NCBI GenBank assembly: GCA_002501845.1
Contig: DAOL01000057.1
Span: 5,239 to 11,596, forward strand
DNA length: 6,358 nucleotides
From: Nitrososphaera sp. UBA217
GTDB taxonomy: Archaea > Thermoproteota > Nitrososphaeria > Nitrososphaerales > Nitrososphaeraceae
Direction: 5' to 3'
Shown here: one piece after another, positions 1 through 6,339 of the stretch
Position numbering within the stretch: the first letter of the stretch is position 1
Layout of the letters: each line of letters starts with the position of its first letter
Made by a program: the position numbers and the translations under genes
Notes under the pieces: model-generated
What the model saw: only the letters and a program-made list of their open reading frames with translations
Told to the model about the DNA's origin: nothing
Database searches by the model: none

Positions 1-1649
1 TCCGACGCATGAAAAAGGGTTCTATCGAGGAACAAAATATGCACGAAGGCGCGCTCGACGTTATGGCCCATCATTTGGTTGGACTAGTGATGCAGACCCG
101 CGACCCGGTAAAGGTAGACTATGCCTACAACTTGATGAAACGCGCCTATCCATTCAGGAATGTCAGTATGTTCGACGTCGAAAGCTGCCTGAACATTCTG
201 GCAGGGCACAACGTGATTAAGTACGACCGGGACAATCGCACGTACGTTCGAAAGATAAAAGCATACAAGTATTATTTTGAAAACCTCTCCATGATACCAC
301 ACGTCCTGAAATTCGAGGTCATTGACTCGATAAGTAAGCGCAGGATAGGGACGCTTGACCAGCAGTTCGTGGGCGACTATGGCGAAAAGGGAAACGTCTT
401 TGTGTTAAAGGGCTCGCAGTGGCGCGTGCTGGCAGTAGACGAACGCCGGCTGATCGTTAATGTCGAGCCCTTGCGCGGTGCAGCCATCAACATCCCCTAC
501 TGGGTCGGCGAAATGATCCCTGTAGACTTCAAGACTGCCGTAGAGGTGGGGGTGATACGCTGCCAGGCGGCAAGCGGACGCGCCAAATTGTCAACTCAGA
601 TAATGGACGACACAAAAAAGGCGCTCAAGATAATCCCTGATTCAAAAAACATTGTCGTTGAAAGTTATATTGCGCGCAACATGCTGGTCATCCACTCTGT
701 CCTTGGCTCAAAGGTGAACAATACTATCGCTTCGCTGCTGTCAACTATTCTGTCGTCGCAGCTCGGCTACATCGTTGAGTCGAGGTCTGACGCTTATCGG
801 ATAATGCTTACCTCAGGCGCACGGATAGTGCAGGGCAGGATAGAAGCGGCGTTAAGCGATGTCTACGACCTAGAGCCCGTGATAATTGCAGCCCTTACAG
901 GCACCCACAATATCAACTGGAAGGTGTGGATGGTAGCAAAGAGATTTGGTATGATAAGCAGGGAAGCAGTCTACGACAAGAAAGTCGCACGCATGATCTA
1001 CGACCGGTATTCGAAAACGCCGATCAGCGCCGAGTCGATTCGCGAGCTGGTGCACGACAAGTACGACGTGCGCCAGACGCAAAAAGTACTTGACGACGTC
1101 AAGCAAAAAAAGATCAAGATCCACTGGCTTGAAGTAACCAAGTTTTCAAATCTGGCAAATACGATAATAGAGCATTCCGGCAAGATGGCCGGCGCCATGC
1201 CGCTCAGTGTGGAAAAAGGTGTCATAGAGCTGGTAAAGGAGCGGCTGGAAAAGACAAAGCACAGGCTCGTCTGTATTCGCTGCAGTAAGTGGGAGCGGGT
1301 GATGGAGACAAAGGACGTTCCGGAGGAAATATCATGCCCATATTGCAGGTCGCGTCTTATCACCGCGACATTCTGGTCTGACGACGAAATGTCAAAGGTA
1401 ATTCGTACAAGGCTTGCAGGTGGCAAGCTGACGCCGGAGCAGAACCACAAGTTCGAACGGGCGTGGAAGGTGGCGTCGCTTGTCAACAACTTTGGCAAAA
1501 AAGCGATAGTAGTGCTTTCAGGTCATGGGGTCGGGGCCGACACCGCGGCAAGGATACTGCGGAACTACATCGATGAAGAACAAATGTACAAGAGCATCTA
1601 CGAAGCGGAAAGGCAATACGTTATTACGCGGGGCTTTTGGGCTGATTGA
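1..1649 (+). CDS. lhr: Lhr-type superfamily 2 ATP-dependent helicase, C-terminal part (5' end outside window)
   Basis: Lhr helicases are ATP-driven 3'-5' nucleic acid translocases linked to DNA repair and replication restart. The frame is open to the left edge, and the ATG at 9 is an internal methionine: the first residues match the stretch just after the second RecA domain of Lhr, with ALDVMAHHLVGL (residues 15-26 counted from that ATG) as the landmark. The DEAD-like motifs therefore lie upstream. Visible parts are a winged-helix region (about 30-90), the Lhr beta-rich core (about 110-290), a segment with NWKVWMVAKRFGMIS (303-317), and a four-cysteine zinc ribbon at C422, C425, C443 and C446. 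Near the end, LSGHGVGADTAARIL (503-517) resembles a helix-hairpin-helix DNA-binding turn. The zinc ribbon fits archaeal Lhr proteins. The gene ends at TGA 1647-1649, convergent with the RPA gene. The family call is strong. The exact Lhr subgroup is not settled because the helicase core is missing. Confidence 0.88.
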   Translation, partial: RRMKKGSIEEQNMHEGALDVMAHHLVGLVMQTRDPVKVDYAYNLMKRAYPFRNVSMFDVESCLNILAGHNVIKYDRDNRTYVRKIKAYKYYFENLSMIPHVLKFEVIDSISKRRIGTLDQQFVGDYGEKGNVFVLKGSQWRVLAVDERRLIVNVEPLRGAAINIPYWVGEMIPVDFKTAVEVGVIRCQAASGRAKLSTQIMDDTKKALKIIPDSKNIVVESYIARNMLVIHSVLGSKVNNTIASLLSTILSSQLGYIVESRSDAYRIMLTSGARIVQGRIEAALSDVYDLEPVIIAALTGTHNINWKVWMVAKRFGMISREAVYDKKVARMIYDRYSKTPISAESIRELVHDKYDVRQTQKVLDDVKQKKIKIHWLEVTKFSNLANTIIEHSGKMAGAMPLSVEKGVIELVKERLEKTKHRLVCIRCSKWERVMETKDVPEEISCPYCRSRLITATFWSDDEMSKVIRTRLAGGKLTPEQNHKFERAWKVASLVNNFGKKAIVVLSGHGVGADTAARILRNYIDEEQMYKSIYEAERQYVITRGFWAD

Positions 1650-1668
1650 CTCCCTTAAACCCTCTATT

Positions 1669-1687
1669 GCAAAACACAGAAAGAGGT
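1669..1687 (-). terminator. possible T-rich terminator of the RPA gene
   Basis: Reading the minus strand just past the RPA stop codon, the 38-base gap holds short T runs (CTCTTTCTG, then GTTTTGC). Archaeal transcription often ends at such T-rich tracts without a hairpin. The plus strand has no comparable T run inside the gap, so the helicase transcript probably ends within the 3' part of the RPA gene. This is a weak call based on composition only. Confidence 0.22.
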
Positions 1688-3157
1688 TCAGCTCAGTCTT
1701 GTTACCGAAGAATAAGGCCTAAGAGTGAGCTCTGCACTGCCTTCACGCCCTACGCCTGCAGTGGCTCCTGCCAGCCTCACCCTGTCGCCGACATTCAGCT
1801 TGTTGACGCCGGCGCTCTGGTTGCGCCACCCGACCAACCTTATCTCGCCCGTGTCGTCGCCCAGCAGCGTGGACGTCACCGGCACAGTTTCGCCGGTCTT
1901 TGTGTTCACGTCAGCAGTCTCTGGCGCCTGCAATACGATTGCTTCAATGATGCAGGGATCCTGCGACACTTGGATGTCCTTGATCTTTTTTTCAAATTTC
2001 GACAATTTCGGGAAAGACACGTCGTCGTCAGTCACTCTGACGTACGAGTCGTCCTTTGATAGCACTATTGAACTTCCAAATATCCTGGAGGGCACACACT
2101 CGATCATGGCCCCGGCATTCAATTGATCAGAGCTGGCAAGCGAGTTGTCGACTGTCAGGACAAGGGCCCTGCCGGCCCTGTCTGCTGCAAGGCACAGGAA
2201 GCTTCCCCTGCCGGTCTCCTCGCCGACGGAAACGATCCTGAGCGGCATGACCTCGATGTCCTCCTGCGAATCAGAAAATTGCAAGATCGTGCCCTCGTCG
2301 CCGTGGACCTCAAAGTCGCCGTTGCCGTACTGCGGGTTGCCCTGCTTTACTCTGACTCCTATCATGCGCAGCTTTGCCCCCACCTTGAAGACCTTTGGGA
2401 GCCTCGATTCATCGATGTTCCAGATTACTACGCGGAGCGTCCGGGTGCCGGCGTCGTTCGAGACCTGCAGCTGGAGCGACTTGCTTGCCCCGCCCTTGGC
2501 GTTTACAAAATCGCTGAGGCGGGGGTTGGCACTTATCGTGCCGGTGATTACCGCGCTGTCCTGCGGCCCGCTTACAGAGTCGACAGTAGAGGCAAGCGAT
2601 TCGATGCTCGGTATCGCCTGATCGTCGCGCACGGTCTCTATAGCGCTGTAGCTCCCTAGGTTTATCACTGGCTTGCCGTCAAGCCCAGCTCTCACATACC
2701 CTTTGATAATCTTGATCACATCTCCTACCTGCAAACCCATCTCGTCCGGTATCGCCACGTGTCTGTCCCACAGCTTTACCTTCACCCTCACGTCCTTATC
2801 GTAGACGACGAGCGTCCGGGTCGCGGCCTGCTCGTTGCTCTCCCTTTTTGTGAACGTGTGAACGGGGTAAACGTTCATTATCCTGCCTACCACGGTCACT
2901 TCCTTTGCGCCTACGTAAATGTCCTTGAGGCCGGACTGGGCTTTTGGCAGGCTGTCAAACGAGACACCAAGGTCTGCGGCAACTAGGAATAGCGCGCCTT
3001 GGTCTGTAAGGTAACCTGCGCCCACCTTGCGCTTTTTTTCGTCTATCAAGTCCCTTATCTGCTCGGGGCTCAGCTCAGGCTTTTGCCTGAGCATGATTTC
3101 CAACATCCCCTTAAAATCGTGCGACGGTGGCGACGACGATGACAAGCTTGCTCCCAA
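1688..3157 (-). CDS. Replication protein A-like single-stranded DNA-binding protein with multiple OB folds
   Basis: RPA coats single-stranded DNA during replication, recombination and repair. The N-terminal helical segment (about residues 15-68), with LSPEQIRDLIDEKKRK followed by LTDQGALFLVAADLGV, is typical of archaeal RPA. Four OB-fold-sized units follow: about 79-177 (VTVVGRIMNVYPVHTF, then VKLWD), 200-293 (ITGTISANPRL, then RVVIWN), 300-375 (divergent) and 397-486 (IIEAIVLQAPET, then GEIRLVGWR). The aromatic after the strand in units 1, 2 and 4 (W130, W246, W444) fits single-stranded DNA stacking positions. There is no C-terminal CxxC zinc finger, unlike some euryarchaeal RPA. The longest supported reading starts at TTG 3157. 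Another TTG at 3145 and an ATG at 3106 are in frame, and all three leave the domains intact. The gene stands alone on its strand, divergent from the oxidoreductase and convergent with the helicase. The family call is strong; the start codon is uncertain. Confidence 0.87.
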   Translation of the reverse strand: MGASLSSSSPPSHDFKGMLEIMLRQKPELSPEQIRDLIDEKKRKVGAGYLTDQGALFLVAADLGVSFDSLPKAQSGLKDIYVGAKEVTVVGRIMNVYPVHTFTKRESNEQAATRTLVVYDKDVRVKVKLWDRHVAIPDEMGLQVGDVIKIIKGYVRAGLDGKPVINLGSYSAIETVRDDQAIPSIESLASTVDSVSGPQDSAVITGTISANPRLSDFVNAKGGASKSLQLQVSNDAGTRTLRVVIWNIDESRLPKVFKVGAKLRMIGVRVKQGNPQYGNGDFEVHGDEGTILQFSDSQEDIEVMPLRIVSVGEETGRGSFLCLAADRAGRALVLTVDNSLASSDQLNAGAMIECVPSRIFGSSIVLSKDDSYVRVTDDDVSFPKLSKFEKKIKDIQVSQDPCIIEAIVLQAPETADVNTKTGETVPVTSTLLGDDTGEIRLVGWRNQSAGVNKLNVGDRVRLAGATAGVGREGSAELTLRPYSSVTRLS

Positions 3158-3163
3158 ACCTCC
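3151..3163 (-). promoter_or_regulatory. Shine-Dalgarno-like purine stretch at the RPA start
   Basis: On the minus strand, GGAGGT (3163-3158) directly abuts the TTG at 3157, which is too close for a normal ribosome binding site. It lies 12 bases before the in-frame TTG at 3145. A second purine run, GGGAG (3155-3151), sits five bases before that same TTG, which is a normal spacing. This favours TTG 3145 (four residues shorter) slightly over TTG 3157. Leaderless or near-leaderless initiation remains possible. Confidence 0.35.
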
Positions 3164-3195
3164 AGTTCTGAAAAAAACATTAGCAATTACTTGCC

Positions 3196-3205
3196 TATAT
3201 ATTTT
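3196..3205 (-). promoter_or_regulatory. TATA box for the RPA gene
   Basis: On the minus strand this reads AAAATATATA, the most AT-rich stretch of the 89-base intergenic region. Its centre lies about 44 bases before the TTG at 3157. Archaeal transcription starts about 25-27 bases after the TATA centre, which predicts a start near 3175 and a leader of roughly 18-30 bases. The element also reads as TATATATTTT on the plus strand, so it could contribute to the opposite promoter. Confidence 0.45.
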
Positions 3206-3216
3206 CAGAACGCCAC

Positions 3217-3224
3217 GTTTATCT
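3217..3224 (+). promoter_or_regulatory. TATA-like element for the oxidoreductase gene
   Basis: GTTTATCT is centred about 26 bases upstream of the A of the ATG at 3247, exactly the archaeal TATA-to-start spacing. This predicts a leaderless transcript beginning at or next to the start codon. The AAAGG just before the ATG is too close to be a convincing ribosome binding site, which agrees with leaderless translation. An alternative is the TATATATTTT at 3196-3205, which would give a leader of about 20 bases. Confidence 0.4.
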
Positions 3225-3246
3225 GAATTGCAATAGATAAAGGATC

Positions 3247-4605
3247 ATGCGGGAATTCGACTTGATAGTCATTGGAAGCGGCTCTGGCCTTGACGTGGCA
3301 AACGCGGTAGCACAGGATGGCCTTCGGGTTGCAATAATTGAAAAGGCTAGGATGGGCGGGACGTGCCTCAACCGTGGCTGCATTCCTTCGAAACTGCTGA
3401 TACACAGCGCCGACGTCGCAGAGACGATTAAGGGCGCCGGGCAATTTGGCATAAACGTCGGCGAGTATTCAGTGGATTTTGAAAAGATTGTCAGCAGGAC
3501 AAATAACATAGTAGACTCTGACTCTGACGGCATAAGGCGGGCGTTCTCTGAAATCGACAACCCAAAACTATTTCCAAATGAATGTAGATTCGTCGGCGAA
3601 AAGACAATCTCCGTTGGCGGCCAAGAGATAAAAGCCCAGAAGATCCTGATTGCATCGGGTACCCGTCCGGCAATCCCCAAGATAAAGGGGCTCGAGGGGA
3701 CAGGCTTTATTACAAGTGACGAGGCGCTGAGGCTGAAAAAGCAGCCATCAACGCTCGCGATAATCGGCGGCGGGTACATCGCGGCCGAGCTTGCCCACTT
3801 TTTCGGCTCGCTTGGGACGAAGATAAACATCATACAGCGGCATGATGTGCTCTTGCCTGACGAGGACGAAGAAGTCGCAAGGAAATTCACCGAAGTGTTT
3901 TCCAAGAAATACAGCGTCTTCCTTGGATACAGCACCGAATCGGTGGGCAAAAGCAATGGCATGTTCAATATTGTTGCAAAGAATTCCTCTGGCAAGAGGA
4001 TCGAAATAGAATCCGATCAGCTGCTTGTAGCGGCCGGCAGGGTGCCAAACTCTGATACGCTTGACCTTGGAAAGACCGGTGTGAAGACCGACGGTGGGGG
4101 CTTTATCACAGTCGACGAACACCTAGAAACAAGCGTCAAAGGGATATTTGCCCTTGGAGACGCTGTTGGGCGCTATCTGTTCAAGCACGCCGCCAACCAC
4201 GAAGCGCAGTACGCTTACTACAACCTCACACACGACAAAAAGATTCCCGTAGACTACACAGCAATGCCACACGCGATCTTTAGTTCGCCGCAGGTGGCCG
4301 GTGCCGGTTATACCGAAAAGGAGCTGGAAGAGAAGGGCATTCCATACACAAAGGCGGTCTATCCCTATATCCGAACGGCAATGGGCGAGGCGATAGAGGA
4401 CAGAGACGGTTTTGTGAATCTGCTTGCGTCAAAGGAGGGCAAGATACTTGGCTGCCACATCATCGGGAGCCACGCGTCGGTCCTAATACACGAAGTGCTG
4501 GTGGCGATGAAGCTTGGAGCTAGCGTCCACGACATCGTAAGGACGGTGCACGTTCACCCCGCGCTTTCAGAAGTGGTTGCGCGGGCTGCCTCTGCCTTTG
4601 GATAA
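3247..4605 (+). CDS. FAD-dependent pyridine nucleotide-disulfide oxidoreductase (lipoamide dehydrogenase / mycothione reductase-like)
   Basis: This is a class I flavoprotein disulfide reductase, which passes electrons from NAD(P)H through FAD and a cysteine pair to a disulfide. The 452-residue length is normal for the family. Domains in order: FAD-binding Rossmann motif GSGSG (10-14); redox pair C40/C45 in GGTCLNRGCIPSK; NAD(P)-binding Rossmann motif IIGGGYIAAEL (172-182); second FAD contact FALGDAVG (301-308); C-terminal dimerisation domain with the catalytic pair H437/E442 in HVHPALSE. The third position of the first glycine motif is leucine rather than glycine, as in mycothione reductase-like and haloarchaeal bis-gamma-glutamylcystine reductase-like proteins. 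After the second nucleotide-binding strand the chain reads INIIQRHD (193-200). The acidic residue expected for NADH is absent and an arginine is present, which suggests NADPH. No lipoate-complex genes are visible. A low-molecular-weight thiol disulfide is therefore a plausible substrate, by inference. The ATG at 3247 fits the promoter spacing. Confidence 0.9.
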   Translation: MREFDLIVIGSGSGLDVANAVAQDGLRVAIIEKARMGGTCLNRGCIPSKLLIHSADVAETIKGAGQFGINVGEYSVDFEKIVSRTNNIVDSDSDGIRRAFSEIDNPKLFPNECRFVGEKTISVGGQEIKAQKILIASGTRPAIPKIKGLEGTGFITSDEALRLKKQPSTLAIIGGGYIAAELAHFFGSLGTKINIIQRHDVLLPDEDEEVARKFTEVFSKKYSVFLGYSTESVGKSNGMFNIVAKNSSGKRIEIESDQLLVAAGRVPNSDTLDLGKTGVKTDGGGFITVDEHLETSVKGIFALGDAVGRYLFKHAANHEAQYAYYNLTHDKKIPVDYTAMPHAIFSSPQVAGAGYTEKELEEKGIPYTKAVYPYIRTAMGEAIEDRDGFVNLLASKEGKILGCHIIGSHASVLIHEVLVAMKLGASVHDIVRTVHVHPALSEVVARAASAFG

Positions 4606-4639
4606 ATGCAGAAATTAGACCCTGACGAAGACCAAACCA

Positions 4640-5578
4640 ATGGAGCTCTGCGTCCACGTCTCCGACTTGCGCAAAAACTACGGGCAGGTGCGAGCGGTAG
4701 ATGGCGTGTCATTTGGCGTAGAGTACGGAAAAGTGTTCGGCTTTCTAGGCCCAAACGGCGCCGGCAAGACCACAACGATAAAGGTACTCACCACGCTTGT
4801 CCACCCGAGTTCGGGCACAGTTAGAATATTTGGCAAGGACATCGTAAAGCATCAGAGGGAGATCAAGAAGCGAATAGGGGTGGTGCTGCAGGAGCCTAGC
4901 TTTGAGGCGAACCTGACAGTCGAGCGGGCTCTTGAGTTGTACGGGTTGATGTGGAGCGTGCCGGGAGAAAAAAGGCGCGACAGGGCGCGGGAACTGATAG
5001 AGAAATTCGATCTTGAGTCTTTCAAGAGCATGAAAAATGACGAGCTCTCGATAGGCCAGAGAAGGCGCGTGCAGGTAGCAAGGGAGTTCATGCACGACAG
5101 CGAGCTACTGTTCCTCGACGAGCCGACAATGGGCCTAGACCCGGCGGCCCGGCGAACGCTGCTCGATTATGTCAACAAACACGTGCAGGGCGGGCTGACC
5201 GTATTTTTCACAACGCACATCATGGAGGAGGCTGAATACTTGTGCGACGAAATAGCGATAATCAACAAGGGCAGGATGATAGCCACCGACACGCCGGCCG
5301 GCCTGAAGCAGAAGTACGGCGGCGTCAAAGCGATAGAAATAAAATTAAAAGACTCTACCACGCAATCTGTCATGCATATCATCCGGCCTATTGCCGGTGG
5401 CTCGGTCATTGAAACGCCGGCGGAAGGCACAATAAGGATAAGTTCCACAGAGGCCCAAGAAATGCTTGTCAAGATAATCGTGTCGCTTTCAAAAAACTCG
5501 GTCCACATAGAAAGCGTTTCTGTTAACCCGCCAACGCTCGAGGAAGTCTTCCTGTCAGTCATCGGCAAGCAAGCTTAG
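4640..5578 (+). CDS. ABC transporter ATP-binding protein, DrrA-type exporter family
   Basis: This is the cytoplasmic ATPase subunit that would power an ABC-2 type exporter. The 312-residue protein is full length for the family. Walker A is GPNGAGKTT (37-45), the Q-loop glutamine is Q84 in VLQEPS, the signature is LSIGQ (136-140), Walker B is LLFLDEPT (156-163) with catalytic E161, and the switch histidine is H193 in FFTTH. The C-terminal extension ends in PPTLEEVFLSVIGK (297-310), the hallmark of the DrrA / daunorubicin-resistance group. The signature carries isoleucine where LSGGQ has its first glycine. The ATG at 4640 lies 34 bases after the oxidoreductase stop codon, so a shared transcript is possible. 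A weak TATA-like GGATAAAT overlaps that stop codon and could give a separate one. The likely partner is the ABC-2 permease on the opposite strand, whose 3' end overlaps this gene by four bases. The substrate cannot be told from sequence. Confidence 0.93.
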   Translation: MELCVHVSDLRKNYGQVRAVDGVSFGVEYGKVFGFLGPNGAGKTTTIKVLTTLVHPSSGTVRIFGKDIVKHQREIKKRIGVVLQEPSFEANLTVERALELYGLMWSVPGEKRRDRARELIEKFDLESFKSMKNDELSIGQRRRVQVAREFMHDSELLFLDEPTMGLDPAARRTLLDYVNKHVQGGLTVFFTTHIMEEAEYLCDEIAIINKGRMIATDTPAGLKQKYGGVKAIEIKLKDSTTQSVMHIIRPIAGGSVIETPAEGTIRISSTEAQEMLVKIIVSLSKNSVHIESVSVNPPTLEEVFLSVIGKQA

Positions 5579-6339
5579 AGCCTCATCCTCAGCATTGATA
5601 ATGTGGCAAGAAAGAACGCGGCTCCAGTTATCGCAGCAATAACCCCGACTTCGACATTGGTGAAAAAGTCGATCTGGCTAAAGATGCCTGCCCTCGTGAT
5701 GTCGACGATATAAGTCAACGGGTTGGCGTAAAAGGCGGTTCTCAGGACCCCCGGCACCCCCTGCGTCGGGTAGAACGCGGTGCTGACGAATGAAAAGAAG
5801 AGGAACACGCTATTAACTATGACGTTGAATCCTTCGTTGCTCTTCAGCCTAGTCGATATTATTACTGCTATAGAGCCGAAAAATATTGCGCCGGTTATCA
5901 GCGCGTAAAGGACGTACATCGAGCCGACAAGCGTAGGCTGCGCGCTCCCCACGAGCGTCGGCGATCCAGCTACTAGGATGAGCGCCGCGCTCGCTAGGCC
6001 CATTAGCATGATTGTGACAATGTTGCCGGCGATGTACTCCATCCTTGCAAACGGCATTACCAGTATCTGCTGGAACATTCCGTTTCGCTTGTCGTTCCAT
6101 ATTATGCTGCCGGCGATCGTGCTGCTGTTCATCATGTTAAAGCCGATCATACCTGCGGCCAGGTAGGCGGGGTATGCAATAGTGGTGTTGCCGAGCAAAA
6201 CGCCCTCGCCAATGAGGGCGGAATAGGAGTAGCCCGCGATAAAAATGTAGACTATAGGAAAGAGAACCTGCCACACGAGGAATACCTTGTCTATAGAAGC
6301 GACTAGGTTCCGGTATAGAAGTATCGCTACGGCGTTCAC
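5575..6339 (-). CDS. ABC-2 type transporter permease (start may lie beyond window)
   Basis: This is an integral membrane permease forming the channel of an ABC-2 type exporter. About six hydrophobic segments are visible, at roughly residues 19-41, 53-79, 103-125, 139-163, 170-190 and 229-248. After the second comes the cytoplasmic stretch WNDKRNGMFQQILVMPFAR (81-99), where such permeases contact the ATPase. Before the last comes NPLTYIVDITRAG (206-218), the ABC-2 family signature. The length of about 254 residues is normal. The start given is GTG at 6339. The frame stays open to the right edge (six further codons), has no clear ribosome binding site at the GTG, and the family often has a few more N-terminal residues, so the true start may be outside. 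The gene converges with the DrrA-type ATPase and shares four bases with its end. Pairing of the two is likely by family match and adjacency, but not proven. Confidence 0.88.
   Translation of the reverse strand: MNAVAILLYRNLVASIDKVFLVWQVLFPIVYIFIAGYSYSALIGEGVLLGNTTIAYPAYLAAGMIGFNMMNSSTIAGSIIWNDKRNGMFQQILVMPFARMEYIAGNIVTIMLMGLASAALILVAGSPTLVGSAQPTLVGSMYVLYALITGAIFFGSIAVIISTRLKSNEGFNVIVNSVFLFFSFVSTAFYPTQGVPGVLRTAFYANPLTYIVDITRAGIFSQIDFFTNVEVGVIAAITGAAFFLATLSMLRMRL
5920..5961 (-). repeat. Short peptide repeat PTLVGS inside the permease
   Basis: Residues 127-132 and 135-140 of the permease both read PTLVGS, separated by AQ. They lie in the loop between the third and fourth hydrophobic segments, probably on the outer face. 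The two DNA copies differ at several synonymous positions (for example CCG versus CCT for proline and AGC versus TCG for serine). This is therefore not a fresh DNA duplication: it is either an old one or chance similarity. Confidence 0.45.

Noticed and set aside
9..11. ATG at position 9 as the true start of the helicase gene
   Set aside because: The frame is open to the window edge, and the following residues match the middle of Lhr proteins just after the ATPase core. This is an internal methionine.
998..1498. Minus-strand open frame of 166 codons opposite the helicase
   Set aside because: The helicase frame carries the zinc ribbon and Lhr motifs over this stretch. The opposite product has no recognisable features.
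1646..2126. Plus-strand open frames running from the helicase stop into the RPA 3' end
   Set aside because: They lie antisense to the last OB fold of RPA, and their composition is what a shadow frame would give.
2123..2659. Plus-strand open frames of 178 and 158 codons inside the RPA gene
   Set aside because: They are antisense to a well-supported RPA and overlap one another in different frames. Their products show no domain, and no promoter or ribosome binding site stands out.
3219..3995. A 258-codon open frame on the minus strand opposite the oxidoreductase gene
   Set aside because: The plus-strand frame has all the catalytic motifs of a known enzyme over the same bases. The opposing product is serine/proline-rich with no recognisable domain, so it is an antisense shadow.
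4606..4824. ATG directly after the oxidoreductase stop codon (TAAATG) opening a 72-codon frame
   Set aside because: The product is arginine-rich and runs across the Walker A region of the ATPase in another frame. No family resemblance is seen, so the ATG at 4640 is the real start.
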